DNA of 16,303 nt. It comes from JBIOWF01 sp044868295. Its GTDB lineage: Bacteria > Actinomycetota > Actinomycetes > Streptosporangiales > Streptosporangiaceae. This document shows, piece after piece, positions 6,803 to 12,230 of this stretch. The stretch lies in assembly GCA_044868295.1 (NCBI GenBank), contig JBIOWF010000261.1, positions 1-16,303 on the forward strand. The letters are read 5' to 3'. A program made the position numbers and the translations under genes. Below the pieces are notes generated by a model that did no database searches, was not told the origin of the DNA, and saw only the letters and a list, made by a program, of their open reading frames with translations. Every line of letters begins with the position of its first letter. Within the stretch, counting starts at the first letter, position 1.

Positions 6803-6937
6803 CTACTGGGCGGGGCCGATCCCCAGCGTGATCTGTGCGCCCGTCATCACGAGGATGTAGAGGATGATCACGATGATGGTGATGACGCCCGTCCACCGGC
6901 TGAAACCGTCAGGTACGGGAACTGGCAGGTGCAGCAA
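6803..6937 (-). CDS. Small single-pass membrane protein, 44 aa
   Basis: On the minus strand AAGGAGG is followed at 5-6 nt by a TTG (6937-6935) that opens a 44-codon frame. An upstream in-frame GTG at 6955 is an alternative without a good ribosome-binding site. After a short N-terminus (LHLPVPVPDGFSRWTG) comes one strongly hydrophobic segment (VITIIVIILYILVMTGA) encoded almost entirely with C- or G-ending codons, as expected of a real gene in this DNA. The tail is short and ends GIGPAQ. It is encoded against the plus-strand operons on either side. A small membrane protein of this size in a phage could act in lysis, antiholin control or exclusion, but nothing identifies which. Confidence 0.6.
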   Translation of the reverse strand: MLHLPVPVPDGFSRWTGVITIIVIILYILVMTGAQITLGIGPAQ

Positions 6938-6999
6938 GGCGACCTCCTTGGTCACGACGACAATGTCCGCCGGCCTGGAGAGTCAGAACTTTTCCGGGG

Positions 7000-7121
7000 T
7001 TTCAAACCCCCGGCGCCTCGCTACACTGCAATGGGATGTGCAGGTACTTAGCGTCTGGGCCCTCCAGGGCCGGCATGTACCACTAGGCCCGGATTCCGGT
7101 GCAACGGAATCCGGGCTTTTG
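7000..7121 (+). ncRNA. Candidate structured small RNA with own promoter and terminator
   Basis: TTTCAA (7000-7005) and TACACT (7022-7027) could be a promoter with 16-bp spacing, giving a start near 7034. The sequence that follows has GGTAC (7043-7047) pairing with GTACC (7077-7081), enclosing GGCCC (7058-7062) and GGGCC (7067-7071) around loop TCCA, and then a strong intrinsic terminator. No ribosome-binding site with an open frame is evident, and the stretch lies in a 298-nt gap between genes. The transcript would be roughly 85-90 nt. It does not fold as a tRNA. It may alternatively be the leader of the gene at 7236, attenuated by the terminator. Confidence 0.4.
7087..7121 (+). terminator. 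Intrinsic terminator
   Basis: GCCCGGATTCCG (7087-7098) pairs perfectly with CGGAATCCGGGC (7105-7116) around loop GTGCAA and is followed by TTTTG. This is the best classical rho-independent terminator in the window. No protein gene on the plus strand ends just before it, so it must end either the candidate small RNA or read-through from operon B. Confidence 0.8.
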
Positions 7122-7235
7122 CGTTACATGACCAAGCCTAGGGCCACATCGCGAAATCCCAAATGTGATTGGCTCAGTATTTACAGGCCCATTCGTCTGG
7201 CCGATCTCAAACCTCAATCATGCGATCCTGGAGGC

Positions 7236-7487
7236 ATGGTGAAGGCCGACGCCCCGATCAACCCGCCACCCGGCGCGGACGTAACCCGCTGGTCCCTCGC
7301 ATGCGCGACCGGCGACCACGACTCATGCAAGGGCTACCGGTTCAACCCCGACCCGAACGCGACGGCCGACAAGGTCACCCTCTCCTGCGAGTGCACACAC
7401 CCGGACCACGCCACCGGGCACGGCGCCCCTGCTCGCCGGGGTCGGCCACCGAAAGCCGCCCGGGAAGCCGCCGAAACGAGCGGCTAA
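7236..7487 (+). CDS. Small Cys/His protein with AT-hook-like tail, 83 aa
   Basis: GGAGG (7230-7234) is only 1 nt from ATG 7236 and 4 nt from the in-frame GTG 7239, so the GTG may be the true start. The middle contains CATGDHDSC, a linker, then CECTHPDH, a spacing of cysteines and histidines that could hold one zinc ion. The C-terminus RRGRPPKAAR contains the GRP core of an AT-hook, a minor-groove DNA-binding motif. DNA binding is therefore plausible but unproven. The region just upstream (7122-7235) is noticeably less GC-rich than its surroundings and shows no clear promoter. Confidence 0.65.
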   Translation: MVKADAPINPPPGADVTRWSLACATGDHDSCKGYRFNPDPNATADKVTLSCECTHPDHATGHGAPARRGRPPKAAREAAETSG

Positions 7488-7497
7488 GACGTTAACC

Positions 7498-7526
7498 CCA
7501 CGGTCTGGTATCCCACCGGACCGTGG
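7498..7526 (+). promoter_or_regulatory. Hairpin burying the GTG start of the 7523 gene
   Basis: CCACGGTCTGGT (7498-7509) pairs over 12 bp, with one G-U pair, with ACCGGACCGTGG (7515-7526) around loop ATCCC. The GTG start at 7523 lies in the 3' arm and no Shine-Dalgarno is exposed. It is either a translational lock or, with a TATCCC -10 at 7509-7514, a sign that the transcript starts at the GTG. Confidence 0.45.
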
Positions 7527-8149
7527 ACACCCCAGTCTTTGACGCGCTGGTCGCCGAGCACGCCGCCGCCCGTCTGCGCCCCATCCCAACCAGCCCCATC
7601 ACCCGGCAGCAACTCGCCGACCTGTTCGGCTTCACCCCCGCTGACATCGTCTCCGCCCCGCTGCACGGGCACGACGCCATCTTGAACAGCGGCCTCGCCG
7701 GTGCGGGGGCCCTCGACAACAGTGCGCGCATCCGCCGCATCCTGGACGCGTGGACCTCCCATCGGCCGCAGGAAGCGAGCCCGCCGGTTCGTACAGCCCC
7801 GGCCATGCATCACGCGCGGGCCCACCCAGACGGCGCCGTCGAGCAAGCCCGGGGCTGGTTCGCCCCACCACCCCGCCAGCGTGACGACGCGGCAGTCCGC
7901 GCGGACGAGCCTGCTCCGCTCGGGGTATTCGCTGGCGCGGTCTGGGTCGTTGATGCCGGCCAACCGCATGACAGCGTGCTCCTGTTCGGTGCTGGCCTGC
8001 CGGAGGTCTCCGCCGCACCGCTGCTACCTGACCCGGCTCCGCGCCGCAGGGCGGCGTTGAGCGTCGCGTCGGTGCCGCTCACGAGTGAGCTCGACGCCTC
8101 TGACGACGAGACGGCGCCGATCTCCACGTCGTACCTGGCGGATCTGTGA
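7523..8149 (+). CDS. Hypothetical protein, 208 aa
   Basis: GTG 7523 is the only start before the first recognisable part of the frame, because an in-frame TAA lies at 7493. The N-terminal 75 residues look globular and helical (PITRQQLADLFGFTPADIV could be a small helix-turn-helix-like unit). The remainder is proline- and alanine-rich with a beta-like segment (LGVFAGAVWVVDAG) and an acidic end. No family is recognised. Long open frames also exist on the minus strand across 7484-8127, but third-position GC and the GTGA overlap with the next gene favour this frame. Its start is inside a hairpin, so the exact beginning is uncertain. It leads a three-gene overlapping cluster with two membrane proteins. 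Confidence 0.55.
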   Translation: MDTPVFDALVAEHAAARLRPIPTSPITRQQLADLFGFTPADIVSAPLHGHDAILNSGLAGAGALDNSARIRRILDAWTSHRPQEASPPVRTAPAMHHARAHPDGAVEQARGWFAPPPRQRDDAAVRADEPAPLGVFAGAVWVVDAGQPHDSVLLFGAGLPEVSAAPLLPDPAPRRRAALSVASVPLTSELDASDDETAPISTSYLADL

Positions 8150-8361
8150 GCTACCCGACCAACGCCGGGCCGCGCTCAGCCTCAGGCGTCGGTTGCGCCC
8201 TGGCCGTCAAGCAACTCCACCGCCTCGCCACGCTCGCCGCTCTCGTCTGGGCGATCGTCGGTATCGACCTGCTCGCCTTCCGCATCTTTGCCAGCGTCGT
8301 CGCCGCGGTGCACGCCGTTCTGATCCTCGAAAACTCGCGCCCCCTCGGAGACACCCAGTGA
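8146..8361 (+). CDS. Small membrane protein, 71 aa
   Basis: GTG 8146 overlaps the preceding stop as GTGA. Residues about 25-64 contain two hydrophobic stretches (LATLAALVWAIVGIDLLAF and FASVVAAVHAVLIL) separated by a short polar turn, so one long or two short membrane passes are likely. The N-terminus is small and polar and the C-terminus short. It overlaps the next gene in the same way. Two adjacent small membrane proteins in a phage raise the possibility of a holin/antiholin pair, but there is no endolysin in the window to support that. Confidence 0.6.
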   Translation: MSYPTNAGPRSASGVGCALAVKQLHRLATLAALVWAIVGIDLLAFRIFASVVAAVHAVLILENSRPLGDTQ

Positions 8362-8624
8362 ACAGCGACGACGACTTCCCCGACATCTACGTCAAAGCCC
8401 TCGAAGCCGCTCGCCGTGAGGCCGCCCTCGAACGCCGGGCCACATACATCGGGCGTCTTATGGCCTTCGTCTCCATGGTCACGATGGCTGTGTCAGGCGG
8501 GACCACCGACCTGCCGGGCCTGGCCTGGGTCTGCTGGATCCTCGCCACCTTCTACGCCGTGGCCCTCGTGCCGCTCTTCTCTGTGCTCGCCGGAGGCGTC
8601 CGTCCCGGCCAGCTACGCCGGTAG
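8358..8624 (+). CDS. Small membrane protein, 88 aa
   Basis: GTG 8358 overlaps the previous stop as GTGA. The product has a charged N-terminal helix (residues 1-30, including ALEAARREAALERRATYIGR), then two predicted membrane segments, about 33-50 (LMAFVSMVTMAVSGG) and about 53-78 (LPGLAWVCWILATFYAVALV), and a short basic tail (RPGQLRR). A basic C-terminus after two transmembrane helices is common in small phage holins, but it is not diagnostic. It is the last gene of the 7523-8624 cluster; an 84-nt gap with no obvious terminator leads to queD. Confidence 0.65.
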   Translation: MNSDDDFPDIYVKALEAARREAALERRATYIGRLMAFVSMVTMAVSGGTTDLPGLAWVCWILATFYAVALVPLFSVLAGGVRPGQLRR

Positions 8625-8708
8625 CCCGGCCCGTAGAAGACGTAAACCCCGCGACTTGTCACACTCCACCCGCCCCGCCGATGACCCGACCCGCAGAGAA
8701 GGCCCCCG

Positions 8709-9197
8709 ATGTTCACCGCCACCCTCACGCACACCTTCCACGCTGGCCACCGCCTCCCACAACTCGGCGGGAAATGCGTCAACCTGCACGGCCATTCGTG
8801 GACCGCCGCGGTGACCATCGCCGCCCCCGACCTCGACCACCACGGCGTCATCGTCGAGTTCGGCGCCTTCAAGGAGCGCATGCGCGACTTCATCGACCAG
8901 CATCTCGACCACGTCGTGCTCATGGGAGCCGGCGACGGCCTACGCCGCGTCCTCGACGCTCACGGCCAACGCATCTTCGTGTTCGGACCCGGCGGAGACT
9001 ACGAGCCGGCGGCCTGGCCCACAGTCGAAGCCGTCGCCGCGATGATCGCCGACCACGCCCACACCTGGCTCGCCGACATCACCATCGACCCTGGTGCGGT
9101 CGTCGCCCAGGTCACCGTCAGGGAGACCGAGCACAACGCCGCGACCTGGCACAACCGCCACATGCTCCTGTCGCTTCTCACCGGCCCGACCGTCTAA
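8709..9197 (+). CDS. queD: 6-carboxytetrahydropterin synthase, QueD
   Basis: QueD converts 7,8-dihydroneopterin triphosphate to 6-carboxytetrahydropterin, the second step from GTP towards preQ0. The signature zinc site is clear: H14 in FHAGHR, then H27 and H29 in NLHGHSW, with the catalytic cysteine at C23. VEFGAFK (50-56) fits the family's V(D/E)FGxxK motif, HLDHVVLM holds the usual LDH, PTVEAVA near residues 104-110 fits PTxENxA, and ETEHNAATW ends with the conserved glutamate. At 162 residues it is longer than E. coli QueD (about 120) because of a loop between the LDH and PTVEA motifs, as in some other family members. ATG 8709 follows GAGAAGG. It probably supplies precursor for the DpdA-like enzyme at 4527. 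A sepiapterin or PTPS-type role is possible but less likely in a phage. Confidence 0.9.
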   Translation: MFTATLTHTFHAGHRLPQLGGKCVNLHGHSWTAAVTIAAPDLDHHGVIVEFGAFKERMRDFIDQHLDHVVLMGAGDGLRRVLDAHGQRIFVFGPGGDYEPAAWPTVEAVAAMIADHAHTWLADITIDPGAVVAQVTVRETEHNAATWHNRHMLLSLLTGPTV

Positions 9198-9225
9198 CCC
9201 CACCTGGAACGGAGCCCACCCGCTC

Positions 9226-9669
9226 ATGAGCGTAGAACCCGAGATTCTCGACCCGCGCGACATCGTCACCATCCAGCTACCCCGGCGCGTAGCCGCCGCG
9301 CTCGGCGCGCTCCTCACGGCCGAAGCCGGGGAACACGCCACCCTCGCCACCCAACCCGCAGGACAAACCGTTCTCCCCTTCCCCCAGCCCGACGCCCGCA
9401 CATCGAAAGCCCAAGCCGCCGCCTGTCGCGAAGCCGTCTACGCCGCAGTCGTGCAGGCCGGCCCCAACGGGATCAGCCGCCCCGAGCTCGAACCCATCGC
9501 CGGCAGCGAAGGCAAGACCTCCCACGCTCTGAAGACCCTCGAAACCCAAGAGAGGGTCTTCCGCGTCGGTGCTTCTACGGCAACCCGCTACATCGCGACC
9601 TGCAACCGCGAGGCGTGGGAGCAAGCCGAAGTCGCCGCGCATCTCGCGAAACTCAGGGGAGCCCAGTGA
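9226..9669 (+). CDS. Winged-helix-like DNA-binding protein, 147 aa
   Basis: Residues about 66-124 read as a winged helix: CREAVYAAVVQAGPNG, then ISRPELEPIAGSEGKTSHAL as the turn and recognition helix, and a wing around VFRVGASTATRYIA. The N-terminal 60 residues have a short beta segment (DIVTIQLPRRVAAALGALL) and a disordered proline-rich linker. It is preceded by a weak GGAACGGAG site about 12 nt from ATG 9226 and overlaps the next gene as GTGA. It is likely a regulator or a replication/packaging accessory protein. The specific role is unknown. Confidence 0.65.
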   Translation: MSVEPEILDPRDIVTIQLPRRVAAALGALLTAEAGEHATLATQPAGQTVLPFPQPDARTSKAQAAACREAVYAAVVQAGPNGISRPELEPIAGSEGKTSHALKTLETQERVFRVGASTATRYIATCNREAWEQAEVAAHLAKLRGAQ

Positions 9670-10229
9670 CCGAACAGCCCAGGGGCCGCCGCATCAGCCT
9701 CACCCCCGAACTCGGCGATGCCCTGTGCGCCGCACGCCGGAACGGCCACAGCATCACCGGTGCGGCAGCAGCATGCGGAATCGGCCGATCCACACTTCAC
9801 CGCTGGCTCCAGGAAGGGGAAGCAGAGGACGCCCCCGACGAGCTGCGCGACTTCTGGGACCGGTTCACCCGGGCGGGCGCGACGATGTTCGGCGAGCTGA
9901 TCAGCGCGGCGTTTCAGGACGCGATCGGTGGTGTGGAGACCGAGCGGGGGACCCGGCCGGACGGCACGGAGATCGTGAAGGTCACCCCGCCGAACGGGAA
10001 GATCGCGCTGGAACTCCTGTCACGCCTGTCCCCAGACGATTGGCGGCCGGTCAAGGCGATCGAGGTCAGCGGCCCCAACCAAGGCCCGGTCGAAGTGACC
10101 GCGCAGGCGGAGATCGTCGAAAGCATCCTTGGCCGTGTGGCCGCCGCCAAGGAGCGCCGACAGCAGCAGCCGCCGGTGGAGGCGTGGGGCGGCCAGCCGG
10201 TCACCGGGGCGGACGATCACAACCGGTGA
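9666..10229 (+). CDS. Terminase small subunit-like HTH protein, 187 aa
   Basis: After a basic start (RGRRISLTPELGDALCAARR) a helix-turn-helix (about residues 29-48, SITGAAAACGIGRSTLHRWL) is followed by GEAED and a helix with aromatic residues (FWDRFTRA). The segment LLSRLSPDDWRPVKAIEVSG (117-136) matches the usual place in phage terminase small subunits where a helix ending in a W-containing turn precedes a VEVSG-like strand. Small terminases recognise the packaging site and deliver DNA to the large subunit. No large subunit follows in the window, so this could instead be a related transposase-type or regulatory HTH protein. It is translated by GTGA overlap with the winged-helix gene. Confidence 0.55.
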   Translation: MTEQPRGRRISLTPELGDALCAARRNGHSITGAAAACGIGRSTLHRWLQEGEAEDAPDELRDFWDRFTRAGATMFGELISAAFQDAIGGVETERGTRPDGTEIVKVTPPNGKIALELLSRLSPDDWRPVKAIEVSGPNQGPVEVTAQAEIVESILGRVAAAKERRQQQPPVEAWGGQPVTGADDHNR

Positions 10230-10287
10230 CCCGCGACCAGCGGACTCTAGGGCCCCACGACAACAGCGAATCAGGAGAGAACAACCA

Positions 10288-10899
10288 ATGACCGACACAA
10301 CCACCAAGCCTGGCCTGGCCTGCTTCCGCGTCCCCCCGCAGTGGCCGGATTGGTCATCGCTCACGCCCCCGGCCGAGACGGGCAGGAGCGCCCCACGGGA
10401 CGAGCTCAGCACGCTGACCGTCGACGGGGAGGCCGGCCAGGATCGGGAGACCGCCTTACGTGCGAACCTGGCTGAGCAGATCAAGGCGAAACGGGAGCCT
10501 TGCCAAGAGCACATGCACATGGTCCCGGCGGGGGAGTGTGTGGCATGTGAACGGGAAGCGACTCTCGCCATGTGCTACCGGTTGGTGTCGCCTCCGCCGT
10601 TCCCCGGCAGGCGAGCCCCCGAGTGGGGTGATTCCCCTGGTGTGGGCCGCCCGGCCGATGTCGTCGCGACGCTGACCGCGTTCGGCGAGCAACTCGCCGC
10701 AGTGGCGGCGGGCGTCACTGAGATCCTGGCCAAAGTGGGAGAACCGGCCGAGCAGACGGCGCAGCAACCGTGCTACGAGGTGCTCTTCCGCGCCGAGCCG
10801 CCACCGGATGGTTGGGAGCGGACGGTCGCGACGAGCACCGCAGTCCGGCATTGGCTCGACTCTTGCGTACCGGGCTGGTGCGGACGGGTCCCGTTGTGA
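10288..10899 (+). CDS. Hypothetical protein with CxxC motif, 203 aa
   Basis: CAGGAGAG precedes ATG 10288. The product has an N-terminal variable part, a helix with basic residues (ALRANLAEQIKAKREPC), a CVACE motif that with the preceding C/H residues (CQEHMHM) could bind a metal, and a helical alanine-rich segment (LTAFGEQLAAVAAGVTEILA) near residues 130-150. The C-terminus is rich in tryptophan and cysteine. No family is recognised. It overlaps the next small CxxC gene as TGATG. Confidence 0.65.
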   Translation: MTDTTTKPGLACFRVPPQWPDWSSLTPPAETGRSAPRDELSTLTVDGEAGQDRETALRANLAEQIKAKREPCQEHMHMVPAGECVACEREATLAMCYRLVSPPPFPGRRAPEWGDSPGVGRPADVVATLTAFGEQLAAVAAGVTEILAKVGEPAEQTAQQPCYEVLFRAEPPPDGWERTVATSTAVRHWLDSCVPGWCGRVPL

Positions 10900-11120
10900 T
10901 GGCCGCGAATCAGGGGCGTCCGGCGTGGATCTGGGATCGGCAGCTCGTCGACGGCGGCCCCTGCACGCTGTGCAGCGGGACCATGTCCGCGTCGGGGGAG
11001 TGGCAGGTGTGCCGCCGCTGCGACACCAACCCGCACACGCGCCCGGCGGAGTCTCCGAGGGGGCCCCAGCCGTTTCGCGTCGGCGGCGGAGGTACGCCTC
11101 CTGGTCCGAGCTTGGAGTGA
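10899..11120 (+). CDS. Small zinc-ribbon-like protein, 73 aa
   Basis: ATG 10899 overlaps the previous stop as TGATG. The product contains CTLCSG and CRRC separated by about 13 residues, the two-CxxC pattern of a small zinc ribbon, with a tryptophan-rich start (PAWIWDRQLV) and a disordered glycine- and proline-rich tail. Such miniature zinc ribbons are frequent in actinophages without known function. It is the last plus-strand gene before the convergent terminator. Confidence 0.65.
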   Translation: MAANQGRPAWIWDRQLVDGGPCTLCSGTMSASGEWQVCRRCDTNPHTRPAESPRGPQPFRVGGGGTPPGPSLE

Positions 11121-11123
11121 CCA

Positions 11124-11169
11124 GGCAGCAGGGCGGGAGCCGCACCGATACGGCTCCCGCCCTGCTGCC
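11124..11169. terminator. Bidirectional terminator, 19-bp stem
   Basis: The arms at 11124-11142 and 11151-11169 are perfectly complementary over 19 bp around the 8-nt loop CACCGATA. It begins 4 nt after the stop of the plus-strand gene and ends 11 nt before the stop of the convergent minus-strand gene. T-runs are short on both sides, but the stem is by far the longest in the window. Confidence 0.8.
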
Positions 11170-11179
11170 GGTGTTCTGG

Positions 11180-11404
11180 CTAGTCGAGCGTGGACACTTC
11201 GGCGATGGCGAGCTCCTCCGCGTGGTCGGCGCTGGTCGCCTCCACCGTGGCGGAGTACCGCTGGAACTGGCCGTGCTCGCCGCTGTTGGCCTCGCTGTCC
11301 TGAGCGTCGATCTCGCCTTCGACCACGGCGGCGACCAGGAACGGGGTGGGTTCCTTGTCGAGGTCGAGCAGACCGATCACGGTGTACGTGCGGGTGGTGT
11401 TCAT
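11180..11404 (-). CDS. Hypothetical protein, 74 aa
   Basis: The ATG (11404-11402) overlaps the stop of the upstream minus gene as ATGA. The product (starting MNTTRTYTVIGLLDLDKE) has alternating beta-like segments (TYTVIGLLD, FLVAAVVEGEID, FQRYSATVEA) and an acidic helical end (ADHAEELAIAEVSTLD). This resembles small phage proteins of beta-beta-alpha type that are usually left unnamed. No catalytic motif is seen. It is the last gene of the surface-protein operon, ending beside the 19-bp terminator. Confidence 0.7.
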   Translation of the reverse strand: MNTTRTYTVIGLLDLDKEPTPFLVAAVVEGEIDAQDSEANSGEHGQFQRYSATVEATSADHAEELAIAEVSTLD

Positions 11405-11703
11405 GATTCGGCGTTCCTTTCCCAGAGTTCGATCAGTCGGGGGATTGGGCTGGTGTGCCCGAGTAGGGCTAGAACGTCAGCGCGACGCATGCACGGCACG
11501 GCATCGCCCGATTGGGCGTGCAGGATGCCCATGTCGTCGGCGCCGGGCGGGACGTCGCTGACGGCGATCCAGCTGATGCGCCACGAGCCGGAGCTGTACC
11601 GCTTGGCCCGGGTGAGCGCCTTCACGTACAGGCCGTCCACGCGCATCATGTGGCCGGGACGGATCGCGGCCGGGGCGACGGGGACGGTCGGGATCTGGCT
11701 CAC
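11401..11703 (-). CDS. Hypothetical protein, 100 aa
   Basis: The GTG at 11703-11701 follows GGAAGGA on the minus strand with good spacing. The frame is open further upstream, but that part is proline-rich and overlaps a strong stem-loop, so I do not include it. The core has a small beta region (GHMMRVDGLYVKALTRAKRY, then SGSWRISWIAVSDVPPG) suggesting an SH3-like or small barrel fold, and ends in a helix (PRLIELWERNAES). Two cysteines are absent or isolated, so zinc binding is unlikely. Its function is unknown. It is coupled to the 74-aa gene by an ATGA overlap. Confidence 0.68.
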   Translation of the reverse strand: MSQIPTVPVAPAAIRPGHMMRVDGLYVKALTRAKRYSSGSWRISWIAVSDVPPGADDMGILHAQSGDAVPCMRRADVLALLGHTSPIPRLIELWERNAES

Positions 11704-11734
11704 ATTCGGTCCTTCCGGTGCCGGAGGGGGCGCG

Positions 11735-11800
11735 GAGGGTCGGCGATGCTCGCCCGGCCCGGGCGAGGCCCGGCGGGTAACGGGCATGCCGCCGACCCTC
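11735..11800 (-). other. Large intercistronic stem-loop
   Basis: GAGGGTCGGC (11735-11744) pairs perfectly with GCCGACCCTC (11791-11800). Inside, CTCGCCC (11749-11755) pairs with GGGCGAG (11761-11767), and GGCATGCC (11783-11790) is self-complementary. It lies in the 104-nt gap between minus-strand genes. In such GC-rich DNA nested pairing can arise by chance, so function is uncertain. Confidence 0.45.
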
Positions 11801-11807
11801 GCGCGCG

Positions 11808-12149
11808 TCAGGTGATGACGGGTTCAGCCGCCGCGAAGGGGGTCCACTGCGGGCGGGTGGACTCGGCGAGCTCCCGCCACTCGTCCGGCAGCCGCCATTC
11901 GTCGGGTGTGGTGGGCGCCTCCCACCGGGAGAGCTCCCGCACGCCGTGCGTGCCCTGCTTCCGAAGGTGCTGGCCGTGCACCTCGAACCCGCTGCGCAGC
12001 CAGCCGTGGTTGGTGCTCCAGTGCCAGCGGACCTCCACCCTGCTGGGGGTGAACCGCGACTCGCCGTAGGTGGTGATGGGTGGGACGCCGGTCAGAAAGA
12101 CGGTGACGAGGGTTTGAACGAAGTTGTCCGGACTGGTGGTCGAAAGCAT
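11808..12149 (-). CDS. Hypothetical protein, 113 aa
   Basis: TTGGAG lies 5-6 nt before ATG 12149-12147 on the minus strand; an upstream ATG at 12182 has no such site. The product has a short N-terminal helix (FVQTLVTVFL), a beta-rich central part (ITTYGESRFTPSRVEVRWHW) with many aromatics (STNHGWLRSGFEVHG), and an amphipathic, tryptophan-rich C-terminal half (EWRLPDEWRELAESTRPQW). No family is recognised. It lies directly downstream of the surface protein, behind a 12-bp hairpin. Confidence 0.68.
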   Translation of the reverse strand: MLSTTSPDNFVQTLVTVFLTGVPPITTYGESRFTPSRVEVRWHWSTNHGWLRSGFEVHGQHLRKQGTHGVRELSRWEAPTTPDEWRLPDEWRELAESTRPQWTPFAAAEPVIT

Positions 12150-12193
12150 CGGGGCTCCAACGTGGTCGGGGAATGTCTGCATGGGGTCCGGGT

Positions 12194-12220
12194 GCCGCCC
12201 CGGCAGGGTGCCGGGGCGGC
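12194..12220 (-). other. Intercistronic GC-rich hairpin
   Basis: GCCGCCCCGGCA (12194-12205) pairs perfectly over 12 bp with TGCCGGGGCGGC (12209-12220) around loop GGG. It starts 10 nt after the stop of the surface protein gene on the minus strand and may set lower expression of the genes behind it. Confidence 0.6.
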
Positions 12221-12230
12221 GGGGTTAGAG

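Noticed and set aside
6994..7013. T-arm-like sequence CCGGGGTTTCAAACCCCCGG, possible tRNA
   Set aside because: The loop is 8 nt instead of 7 and no acceptor, D or anticodon arm pairs at the right distances on either strand.
7484..8127. Long open frames on the minus strand opposite the 7523 gene
   Set aside because: They have no ribosome-binding site. The plus frame has better third-position GC and couples to the next gene as GTGA.
8979..8985. TTCGGACCC inside queD, similar to the regulon loop
   Set aside because: It is within conserved coding sequence, has no flanking complementary arms and no promoter block nearby.
10808..11815. A 335-codon plus-strand open frame
   Set aside because: It crosses the 19-bp terminator and overlaps two well-supported minus genes, and its composition is that of a shadow frame.
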